From Bacillota bacterium (GTDB taxonomy: Bacteria; Bacillota; Clostridia; Peptostreptococcales; Anaerovoracaceae), in contig CAJPNN010000048.1 of assembly GCA_905372035.1 (NCBI GenBank), positions 1 to 13,274 on the forward strand: a stretch of DNA of 13,274 nt, read 5' to 3'. The translations under genes and the position numbers were made by a program. Below the pieces are notes generated by a model. It had not been told where the DNA came from. It did no database searches and saw only the letters and a program-made list of their open reading frames with translations. Of this stretch, positions 1-5,668 are shown one piece after another; positions within the stretch are counted from its first letter, which is position 1; each line of letters opens with the position of its first letter.

Positions 1-172
1 TTTCATCATCGTCGATATAGTGGCGAATATTCATCAGCTTATGCTGTCTTGCATATCGCTCTAAAAATGCCTTTTGATTTACGATACTGTTGCTTTCGCC
101 ACCGTCCCTGTCCTCATCACCAACTGAAAGGCGGGAGTATAGTGCTGTGATTTTATTTGTGTATTCTATCAT
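1..172 (-). CDS. Large serine recombinase, N-terminal fragment (cut by window edge)
   Basis: Reading right to left from the ATG at 172-170, the 57 visible codons encode the start of a resolvase/invertase catalytic domain. The motif ITALYSRLS places the expected nucleophile at Ser16 with Arg14 beside it. It is followed by SNSIVNQKAFLERYA (residues 27-41) and YIDDDE, where the family usually has a Y-[VI]-DDGYSG-like stretch. This opening is typical of the TnpX/TndX-like large serine recombinases that excise and insert clostridial transposons and integrative conjugative elements. The frame is open to the window edge, so the DNA-binding and zinc-ribbon regions are not seen. A strong site AAAAAGGAGG lies 8 nt upstream of the ATG and fixes the start. 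The gene probably belongs to a mobile element continuing to the left. The family call is firm; the element type is not known. Confidence 0.88.
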   Translation of the reverse strand, partial: MIEYTNKITALYSRLSVGDEDRDGGESNSIVNQKAFLERYARQHKLMNIRHYIDDDE

Positions 173-340
173 GGCGTTATCCTCCTTTTTTGTGTCTATA
201 TATCACTCCTTTACAGTTAATATTATGCAACCCACGAAAATAAGGAAGACAAAGATGTGTTCCTACAAGAGATTGCGATTCAAACAATCCGTATGTGGTG
301 TTTCAGAAATCCGATCTAATACAATTTCCGACAATTATTT
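173..340. other. Gene-free gap between PII-like gene and recombinase
   Basis: I see no convincing gene on either strand in this 168-base stretch. It holds the ribosome binding site of the recombinase, one copy of a 17-bp direct repeat (282-298) and AT-rich sequence. No U-tract terminator is visible after the PII-like gene. If a mobile element joins the chromosome near here, the junction most likely lies in this stretch. Confidence 0.5.
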
Positions 341-363
341 CTATTTAAACAATCCGTATGTGG
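282..363. repeat. 17-bp exact direct repeat, possible attachment-site or insertion scar
   Basis: The 17 bases AAACAATCCGTATGTGG occur exactly at 282-298 and again at 347-363, 65 bp apart in the same orientation. The right copy is the last part of the PII-like coding sequence (codons for Thr-Tyr-Gly-Leu-Phe). Similarity continues towards the gene's stop: read on the minus strand, four of the next six bases also match. The left copy is outside any gene and lies towards the recombinase. Duplication of a gene's 3' end next to a site-specific recombinase suggests integration or excision history, but large serine recombinases usually share only a short core between their sites. The cause is therefore uncertain. 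Confidence 0.6.
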
Positions 364-1000
364 CATTTACATTCTTTACATATATTACTCCGTTTCCTGG
401 CTTATCTATCTCCAAATCCTCCCTTATCGCCGCAACTATTTTATCGGTAAGGTCGGCTTCAGATAAAATCAAAACTATCTCTTTTTCCGGCTCTATTTCC
501 ATGGAAAAAACTTTGCTTGTCTCATGAACCCCTGATCCTCTTGCATTTATTATAGTTCCTCCTTTTGAACCCGCTCGACTTGCAGAAGAAATGACGTCTT
601 CACCCTTCCCCTTATCGACTATGGATGTTATTACATGATACATAATTTTCTCCTCTCTATCTTCATTTTCTTCATCTTCGCAAGTTATATATTTCGTCCC
701 TAAAACATTTTCTATCGATGTCGTGAAAGCTATACCGTGGTTTTGTTTATCAAACTTGAATTCGGAACTTGCAGCATCCAAAAAGTATCTGATTTTATGC
801 CTGTCCGCAATGATAAAAATTATTTCTTTTCTTACCTCCGATAAACCCAGAAAACATAATATGCTCCCATTCACACTCCCTTTACCGTAAACTACGGTTC
901 CTCCCGAGCAGCCGTGAGATTTGGCAAAATGTAAAACCTTACTCCCTGATCCGTACTCGACAATTATACATGCAAGTTCCAGATTAAACTTGTTTAACAT
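341..1000 (-). CDS. Tandem two-domain PII-like (GlnB/GlnK superfamily) regulator
   Basis: The 219-residue product is two PII-like domains in a row. Domain 1 covers about residues 6-101 and domain 2 about 119-216, joined by an acidic linker (about 107-117). The halves align visibly: GCSGGTVVYGKGS (30-42) matches GSKGGTIINARGS (144-156), and KEIIFIIAD...DKQNHGIAF (58-92) matches KEIVLILSE...DKPGNGVIY (173-207). The GG-T and basic/Gly positions resemble the nucleotide-binding turns of PII, but the region between them is short, so a full canonical T-loop with a uridylylated Tyr appears absent. PII proteins sense ATP/ADP, 2-oxoglutarate or other small ligands and bind membrane transporters. The ATG at 1000 is preferred because GGAG at 1011-1014 lies 10 nt upstream; an in-frame ATG at 1009 would leave only 1 nt. 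The gene overlaps the end of the DUF1538 gene by 17 nt, implying coupled translation and a shared task. The superfamily call is fairly firm; the ligand is unknown. Confidence 0.82.
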   Translation of the reverse strand: MLNKFNLELACIIVEYGSGSKVLHFAKSHGCSGGTVVYGKGSVNGSILCFLGLSEVRKEIIFIIADRHKIRYFLDAASSEFKFDKQNHGIAFTTSIENVLGTKYITCEDEENEDREEKIMYHVITSIVDKGKGEDVISSASRAGSKGGTIINARGSGVHETSKVFSMEIEPEKEIVLILSEADLTDKIVAAIREDLEIDKPGNGVIYVKNVNATYGLFK

Positions 1001-2492
1001 CTCTATCATGCTCCTTTACTCCGTTTTTCTTTGACTTGAACTTAAATACCAATCCTAATATCTGAAGTGCAATAAGCGGTGTCATCGCCACCATCGCAAT
1101 CATGCCGAACCCGTCTCTTAAAACATCCGCTCCGTCCGTCGCTTCCGCAACCCCGCTTGCAAATGCAAGTATAAATGTAGCGGTCATCGGTCCCGATGCC
1201 ACGCCTCCTGAATCGAAAGCAATACCTACAAAAAGCTTGGGTGAAAAATATGTGAGCAGCACTGAAATTACATATCCCGGAAGCAAGTAATGCCAGAGCT
1301 GTACTCCCGGCACAAGAATCCGTACCATCGAAAGTGCCACGGCTATAGCCACACCGATCGCAAGTGTTACCATAACGGCTCTTCTCTTAACATAACCGCT
1401 CGTAACATCTTCTATTTCATGTGTAAGCACGTATACAGCCGGCTCTGCAAGAATTGTTACCATACCTAAAATAAATCCTGCCGCTATGACGTAAAAATCA
1501 TTTCCCTTGGACGCCAGTTCTCTTCCTACTATTCCTCCCACATCCATAAAGCCTGCATTTACACCCAACATAAACAACACTAAACCTACAAATGTGAACA
1601 GCATACCGAATAATATTCTTGTAACTGCCGTCTTTGAGAGTTTAAATGAGATTCTCTGAAATACTAAAAATATAAATATTATCGGAATCAAAGCCATGAA
1701 AACTTCTTCTGTTACAACCGGCAATGCGTTTGTAAAAGTAGAAAACACATGGCTCGAATCAGCCACTTCAGTTTCTGTGATCCCTGATATTTCCTTAGTG
1801 TTAAATATAACGCTCATGAGCATAACGGCTATTATAGCTCCGGTAGAAGCTATTGCAACCAGTCCGAAACTGTCTTTTTCTGAAGATTTGCTGTCCTTTT
1901 TCAAATTTGAAATACCGACAGCTATCGCTAAAATAAACGGAACTGTAAGTGCTCCCGTAGTAGCTCCCGAAGCGTCGAAAGATATTGCGATAAACTCCGG
2001 AGAGGCAAAAATGGCTATAGCAAGTATAATTCCATACAATACGGCAAGTATCTTATATAAAGCTATCTGATAAACTATTCGCATAAGTCCTAATGACAAC
2101 ATAACCGCAATACCGAGTGATACTACAACAACTATCAACAATTTCGATATAGCTCCTGCTGTTACGCTTTCCACCTGTCCTGCGAGTATATGTAAATCCG
2201 GCTCCGCAATGGATATTACAAAGCCCAGAAAAATTCCCGCAACAGCCACCATCCATATTTTTCCCGACTTGGTTACGGCACTTCCCATATTGTTTCCTAT
2301 CGGTGTTATTCCCACATCGACCCCTATAAGAAAAATAGTAAGTCCTAAAACTATAAGGATCGATCCTATTATAAATCTTTGTATAGTAACAGTATCCATA
2401 GGCGTCAATGTGAAATGTAATATTATAACTATCAGTGTAATCGGCAAAACTGAATATAAAACTTCTTTAAATTTTTGGCTTATTACACTCAA
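984..2492 (-). CDS. DUF1538 family multispanning membrane protein (putative transporter)
   Basis: The 502-residue protein is very hydrophobic, with about 12 or more likely membrane segments, and consists of two homologous halves (about residues 41-228 and 291-480). Matching blocks are IGVDVGITPIGNNMG (56-70) with LGVNAGFMDVGGIVG (309-323), ISIAEPDLHILAGQVESVT (93-111) with VTILAEPAVYVLTHEIEDVT (345-364), and FIAISFDASGATTG (167-180) with FVGIAFDSGGVASG (421-434). The paired AEP and FD-SG motifs inside or beside membrane segments resemble the broken-helix sites of secondary transporters, which is inference. DUF1538 has no established function that I know of. Translation starts at TTG (2492-2490), since GGAG lies 7 nt upstream and no ATG is near. 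The gene is first in a two-gene unit with the PII-like regulator, under the promoter at 2571-2599. Family assignment is from motif recognition and internal repeats. Confidence 0.82.
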   Translation of the reverse strand: MSVISQKFKEVLYSVLPITLIVIILHFTLTPMDTVTIQRFIIGSILIVLGLTIFLIGVDVGITPIGNNMGSAVTKSGKIWMVAVAGIFLGFVISIAEPDLHILAGQVESVTAGAISKLLIVVVVSLGIAVMLSLGLMRIVYQIALYKILAVLYGIILAIAIFASPEFIAISFDASGATTGALTVPFILAIAVGISNLKKDSKSSEKDSFGLVAIASTGAIIAVMLMSVIFNTKEISGITETEVADSSHVFSTFTNALPVVTEEVFMALIPIIFIFLVFQRISFKLSKTAVTRILFGMLFTFVGLVLFMLGVNAGFMDVGGIVGRELASKGNDFYVIAAGFILGMVTILAEPAVYVLTHEIEDVTSGYVKRRAVMVTLAIGVAIAVALSMVRILVPGVQLWHYLLPGYVISVLLTYFSPKLFVGIAFDSGGVASGPMTATFILAFASGVAEATDGADVLRDGFGMIAMVAMTPLIALQILGLVFKFKSKKNGVKEHDRDVKQV

Positions 2493-2570
2493 ACTATCAC
2501 TCCGTTCTTATCTATTTTTTCACAGCCAAGAAAAAGCTCAATTTTCTTTTTATAATCTGTTATGGCATTC

Positions 2571-2599
2571 ATTATAGCACACTCCCTTGCGCTTTTCAT
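2571..2599 (-). promoter_or_regulatory. Sigma-A type promoter with extended -10 for the DUF1538/PII unit
   Basis: On the minus strand the -10 hexamer is TATAAT (2571-2576), preceded by TG and one base (extended -10, TGCTATAAT). A 17-bp spacer separates it from ATGAAA (2594-2599), a 4/6 match to TTGACA. Transcription would start near 2564, giving a leader of about 70 nt before the TTG start of the DUF1538 gene. Confidence 0.65.
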
Positions 2600-2635
2600 A
2601 TATTTCCGCGGTTCACAAATATAAATTCTCATAAA

Positions 2636-2665
2636 ATATACCGACGATACATATCGCCGGTATAT
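2636..2665 (-). terminator. 30-nt near-perfect palindrome, probable terminator after the G3E gene
   Basis: Two 14-nt arms (2636-2649 and 2652-2665) flank a 2-nt centre and pair along their length with one non-Watson-Crick position (G-U on the minus-strand RNA). It lies 36 nt after the stop of the G3E GTPase gene. On the minus strand it is followed by four T residues, counting the last arm base, then ATG, so the U tract is short. It could instead be a bidirectional terminator or an operator, since it sits 37 bp upstream of the DUF1538 promoter's -35 element. Confidence 0.55.
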
Positions 2666-2701
2666 CAGCATAATATTATTTTCTCTTTAAACCTGTATCT
2701 G

Positions 2702-3679
2702 TCAATCATGATTTGATATATTTTGATTATGATATATCAGATTTGATGCTTTTAATTTACCGACTCTTATATGCGCCGAATCGGCAAGCAGAAATCTCCT
2801 TAATTTTTGCCTTTTTATATCCTGCCCTATAAACACAATTTTCGCATCCTCCACACTTTCCGTAAACATAATACTATATCTGTTATCCGCCATATCAAAG
2901 CTCAGTCCTATATCATTTGCCTTAAGAAAGCCTTTTGCCCTTACGATGTTTCCAAATTCACCTCTTATCAAATTTTCCAGAGTATATATAAGTCTATCCG
3001 GACTTCTGAGGCTCACATTTGTCAAAGAAAATGTTTCCAATTCTATGGAGTCGGATTCATCTATGGAGATTCTCCTTCCGTCGCAATCGGTATTCAAAAT
3101 ACTTGTCCACCATTCTTCATCCTGCTTGGTGTAATGCCTGCTTATGATTTCAGCATTCGGGTTTTGAACTTTGAGAAGATTTACAATTTCCTGCTTCTCA
3201 TCTGCTGTCGCCTGCTCCATTTTAGATATAAGAACACTGTGTGCAAACTTTATCTGATTTTCATATATATCGTGAAACTCGTTTAAGTATCGCTTGCAGC
3301 TATGACCGTCAACTATCGTGATCGGAGCTAAAATGCCGATCCTGTCATATTCTATTTGTTTTATATTTCCTATAATGTTACCGAGCATTCCTACTCCGGT
3401 AGGTTCCACAATCAGGTATTCAGGATCTACGGCATTGGCGATCGTCAATATGGTAGATGCAAAATTTCCTTTGGTCGAACAACATATGCAACCTTCTGTA
3501 AGCTCCCATATATTGATTTCTTCTTGTGAATCATCCTCTTTTAAGGTATCCGTGTCTACAGAAATATCCCCCAATTCATTTTCGAGTATTGCAATTTCTT
3601 TATTCGTATGCTTTAACAACTCCTTAATAAAAGTGGTTTTTCCCGCGCCTAAAAAGCCTGATATGATGAGTACCTGCAT
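2702..3679 (-). CDS. G3E family GTPase, COG0523/CobW-like metal chaperone
   Basis: The 325-residue protein has the landmarks of G3E P-loop GTPases: Walker A GFLGAGKTT (8-16), the ENELGD region (33-38), the metal-binding CxCC motif GCICC (Cys64, Cys66, Cys67), EPTG (92-95) and an SKME base-recognition motif (152-155), where NKxD is usual. A CobW C-terminal-like domain follows (about 211-300, with GNIVRAKGFLK at 243-253). Such proteins use GTP binding and hydrolysis to deliver Zn, Co, Ni or Fe to client proteins or cofactors. The start has a GAGG site 8 nt upstream. It begins 3 nt after the stop of the alcohol dehydrogenase gene, so the two are almost certainly co-transcribed. That makes the Zn enzyme a plausible client, which is inference. 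No histidine-rich metal-binding loop is visible. The family is clear; the metal and client are not. Confidence 0.88.
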   Translation of the reverse strand: MQVLIISGFLGAGKTTFIKELLKHTNKEIAILENELGDISVDTDTLKEDDSQEEINIWELTEGCICCSTKGNFASTILTIANAVDPEYLIVEPTGVGMLGNIIGNIKQIEYDRIGILAPITIVDGHSCKRYLNEFHDIYENQIKFAHSVLISKMEQATADEKQEIVNLLKVQNPNAEIISRHYTKQDEEWWTSILNTDCDGRRISIDESDSIELETFSLTNVSLRSPDRLIYTLENLIRGEFGNIVRAKGFLKANDIGLSFDMADNRYSIMFTESVEDAKIVFIGQDIKRQKLRRFLLADSAHIRVGKLKASNLIYHNQNISNHD

Positions 3680-3682
3680 CCA

Positions 3683-4744
3683 TTATTCCTCTATCTTGAC
3701 AACAGGCTTGATGAGATCTGACGGTTTATCTCTCATCAAAAACAATGCTTCTTCTACATGCTCCCAGCCGTCAAATACATGTGTGCTTAGCGGTGCAAGA
3801 TCCAGTTTGCCCGATGCTACCAATGCGGACAGTTTTTCCATACGCAGTCTTCCGCCCGGCATAAGTCCGCCGTTTATCATTTTATGTCCCATACCTACAC
3901 CCCATTCAACACGCGGTATATTTATCGTATCTCCGGAACCGAGGTAATTTACATTTCCTATTTTACCGCCCGGTTTCAAGCATTTTACCGCCGTCGCAAA
4001 AGTCTGCACTCCGCCACCTGCAATAACAACTTTATCCACGCCCTTACCGGCGGTCATTTCAAGTACCTGTTCATCTATAGGTCCGTTTTTGTAATTTACA
4101 AACTTGTCGGCTCCATAGCCCTTTGCCGCCTCTATGCATACTTTTCTCGTACCTACAGCTATAATTTCCGATGCTCCTCGAAATGCCGCTCCTGCCACTG
4201 CCATCAAACCTACCGGACCTATTCCGACCACCATTACGGTATCTCCATACTGTACATCCGCCAATTCCACACCGTGAAAACCTGTGGGTACCATATCGGA
4301 AAGCATACACGCATCTACCGTATTGATATTCTCCGGAATAAGGGCTAAATTCCCGTCCGCATCATTGACATGGAAAAATTCCGCAAAAACTCCGTCTTTA
4401 AAGTTTGAAAATTTCCATCCTGCAAGCATACCGCCCGAATGCATGGAATATCCCGCCTGTGATTCTAATGAGTTCCAGTCAGGGGTGATGGCGGGAACCA
4501 AAACTCTGTCTCCTACCTTAAAGTCCTTAACCATGGAACCCACTTCCACTATTTCCGCACAGCCCTCATGTCCCAGGATCATATTATGACGCTCTCCTAT
4601 GGCGCCTTCCCACAAAGTATGTACATCGGACGTACATATCGCTATTGCGAGCGGCTTACAAACAGCATCCATCGGTCCGCATACGGGACGCTCCTTTTCT
4701 ATCCATCCGGACTCACCAATCTTCAACATTGCATAACCTTTCAT
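3683..4744 (-). CDS. adh: Zn-dependent NADP(H) secondary alcohol dehydrogenase
   Basis: The 353-residue product closely follows the Thermoanaerobacter brockii/Clostridium beijerinckii secondary alcohol dehydrogenase, from MKGYAMLKIG to PSDLIKPVVKIEE. It should interconvert secondary alcohols and ketones (such as 2-propanol and acetone) in the cytoplasm. The catalytic zinc ligands fall at the family positions Cys37, His59 and Asp150. The dinucleotide-binding turn is GIGPVG (174-179). NADP-specificity residues known from the T. brockii enzyme are kept as Gly198, Arg200 and Tyr218, with Thr199 in place of Ser. The start is the ATG at 4744, with AGGAGG at 4753-4758 eight nt upstream; a GTG at 4753 in the same frame lies within that site and is not a credible start. 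It is first in a two-gene unit with the G3E GTPase. A promoter about 150 nt upstream leaves a long leader with inverted repeats. Confidence 0.94.
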   Translation of the reverse strand: MKGYAMLKIGESGWIEKERPVCGPMDAVCKPLAIAICTSDVHTLWEGAIGERHNMILGHEGCAEIVEVGSMVKDFKVGDRVLVPAITPDWNSLESQAGYSMHSGGMLAGWKFSNFKDGVFAEFFHVNDADGNLALIPENINTVDACMLSDMVPTGFHGVELADVQYGDTVMVVGIGPVGLMAVAGAAFRGASEIIAVGTRKVCIEAAKGYGADKFVNYKNGPIDEQVLEMTAGKGVDKVVIAGGGVQTFATAVKCLKPGGKIGNVNYLGSGDTINIPRVEWGVGMGHKMINGGLMPGGRLRMEKLSALVASGKLDLAPLSTHVFDGWEHVEEALFLMRDKPSDLIKPVVKIEE

Positions 4745-4772
4745 ACTAAACACCTCCTAAGTATAATATATT

Positions 4773-4792
4773 CAGATTTTTAAAAAAATCTG
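4773..4792 (-). repeat. 9-bp perfect inverted repeat just upstream of the adh ribosome binding site
   Basis: CAGATTTTT (4773-4781) and AAAAATCTG (4784-4792) are exact reverse complements with a 2-base centre. The repeat ends 14 nt from the AGGAGG of the alcohol dehydrogenase gene. In RNA it would be a weak A/U-rich hairpin in the leader; in DNA it could be an operator. No known regulator motif, such as a Rex site, is recognised. Confidence 0.45.
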
Positions 4793-4813
4793 TAAAAAAC
4801 TATATAACCTATC

Positions 4814-4842
4814 TCAAATCAAATTTTTATTATTAGATTTGA
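4814..4842. repeat. 7-bp inverted repeat in the adh leader
   Basis: TCAAATC (4814-4820) and GATTTGA (4836-4842) are exact reverse complements separated by 15 AT-rich bases. It lies between the promoter and the start codon of the alcohol dehydrogenase gene. It may be a protein-binding dyad or chance in AT-rich DNA. Confidence 0.3.
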
Positions 4843-4895
4843 AAAGCACAATTGTCTGAATTCCGAGATAATTGTTACATATTAATTAAGTCCGA

Positions 4896-4924
4896 ATTAT
4901 ACTACAATTCTTTTTCACATTCAA
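4896..4924 (-). promoter_or_regulatory. Sigma-A type promoter for the adh/G3E unit
   Basis: On the minus strand TTGAAT (4919-4924) is separated by exactly 17 bp from a perfect TATAAT (4896-4901). Transcription would begin near 4889. This gives the adh transcript a leader of about 145 nt, long for a simple enzyme gene. Confidence 0.72.
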
Positions 4925-4968
4925 TATCTTTTTATCAAGTTTATTTTTTAACATTTAGTAAATATTTT

Positions 4969-5066
4969 AAAAAAATCCCGAACAATAGGGTTTTAAGCGA
5001 TTATGAACATTTAAACCTTTTCATCCGATTTTGAAGTTCATCTCGTTTACCCATATCATTCGGGAT
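4969..5066 (-). terminator. Large nested hairpin with U tract: terminator of the lemA transcript or structured RNA
   Basis: On the minus strand an outer stem ATCCCGAA (5059-5066) pairs with TTCGGGAT (4975-4982) and runs directly into a U tract (4969-4975). Inside are further nested pairings: TA-GGGT (with a bulge) to ACCCTA, CGA to TCG, and ATGAAC to GTTCAT, leaving an apical loop of about 25 nt. Ordinary intrinsic terminators are much shorter, so this may be a complex terminator, a structured 3' untranslated RNA or the trace of a small inverted-repeat element. It starts 33 nt after the lemA stop codon. No known RNA family is recognised. Confidence 0.6.
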
Positions 5067-5099
5067 ATAATAATTAATATTTTTTTAGAAACCTGTTAT

Positions 5100-5654
5100 T
5101 TAGAAACTTACTTTTACATTTTCTCTTTCTTCTTCACTTCCCACCTCATACATAGGCTTAGAAGTGAACTTGAATATGTTGGCTATTATATTGCTCGGAA
5201 ATACCTGAATTGCCGTATTAAATTCTCTAACTACAGCATTATAGTATTTTCTTGAATTTGCAATATCCTCTTCCAATCTTTTAAGCTGATTCTGCAAATC
5301 TAAAAAATTCTGATTGGCTTTCAAATCAGGATATGCTTCCGAAACTGCAAACAAAGTTTTTAAACAGCCTGAAAGAACATTTTCACTCTGAAACTTTTCT
5401 TCCATGCTACCGGCGGCAGCCGTCATATTCCTTGCCTTTATTACATTTTCCAACGTTTCTTTTTCATGACTCGCATACCCCTTTACAGTCTCAACCAAGT
5501 TAGGTATAAGATCAAATCTCTTCTTCAGATATACATCCATAGTTGAAAATCCTTCGTCAACCTTTACCTTGAGCTTCACAAATCTGTTGTAAGCTGTAAT
5601 AATAAAAATTACCAGGATTGCAATTATTGCGCCTATAACTATCTTCAGTATCAT
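5100..5654 (-). CDS. lemA: LemA family membrane-anchored protein
   Basis: The 184-residue protein begins with a single N-terminal membrane segment (about residues 2-21) and continues as a mostly helical domain facing away from that anchor. The family signature is easy to see: YNRFVKLKVKVDEGFS (22-37), LKKRFDLIPNLVETVKGYASHE (43-64), ENVIKAR (69-75), and the later AYPDLKANQNF (107-117) and FPSNIIANIF (152-161). The length is usual for the family. LemA proteins are widespread but their biochemical role is not settled. It starts 14 nt after the DUF2207 gene, with AAAGGAG upstream of the ATG, and is the last gene of the run. LemA genes are often next to genes for DUF2207 or Gly-rich-tailed TPM-domain proteins, so the two products may act together at the membrane. 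Confidence 0.93.
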   Translation of the reverse strand: MILKIVIGAIIAILVIFIITAYNRFVKLKVKVDEGFSTMDVYLKKRFDLIPNLVETVKGYASHEKETLENVIKARNMTAAAGSMEEKFQSENVLSGCLKTLFAVSEAYPDLKANQNFLDLQNQLKRLEEDIANSRKYYNAVVREFNTAIQVFPSNIIANIFKFTSKPMYEVGSEEERENVKVSF

Positions 5655-5668
5655 AAATTCTCCTTTCT

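Larger units (their letters stand above)
4745..5099. other. 355-base gene-free region between lemA and adh
   Basis: No coding sequence is credible here; the short open frames are AT-rich and lack ribosome binding sites. Reading in the direction of transcription, it holds the lemA 3' untranslated stretch, a nested hairpin with a U tract (4969-5066), an AT-rich stretch, a strong promoter (4896-4924) and a leader of about 145 nt with two inverted repeats before the adh start codon. Confidence 0.7.

Noticed and set aside
301..340. Weak hairpin (GAAAT/ATTTC with flanking pairs) after the PII-like gene as a terminator
   Set aside because: The loop is long, the stem short and no U tract follows on the minus strand.
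90..527. Plus-strand open frame of 145 codons across the left gap
   Set aside because: It runs antisense through the recombinase start and the end of the PII-like gene, with no ribosome binding site or recognisable domain.
2489..2671. 60-codon minus-strand open frame between the G3E and DUF1538 genes, or its 27-codon inner version from the ATG at 2572
   Set aside because: The longer form runs through the palindrome at 2636-2665. The inner ATG lies within the -10 box of the promoter at 2571-2599, so it would be upstream of the expected transcript start. The sequence shows no recognisable protein features.
2807..3947. Several long plus-strand open frames opposite the G3E and adh genes
   Set aside because: The minus-strand genes carry clear catalytic motifs, and the opposite frames are compositional shadows with no motifs.
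4753..4753. GTG at 4753 as the adh start
   Set aside because: It lies within the ribosome binding site. The ATG at 4744 has ideal spacing and matches the family's MKG start, with zinc ligands falling on the expected numbering.
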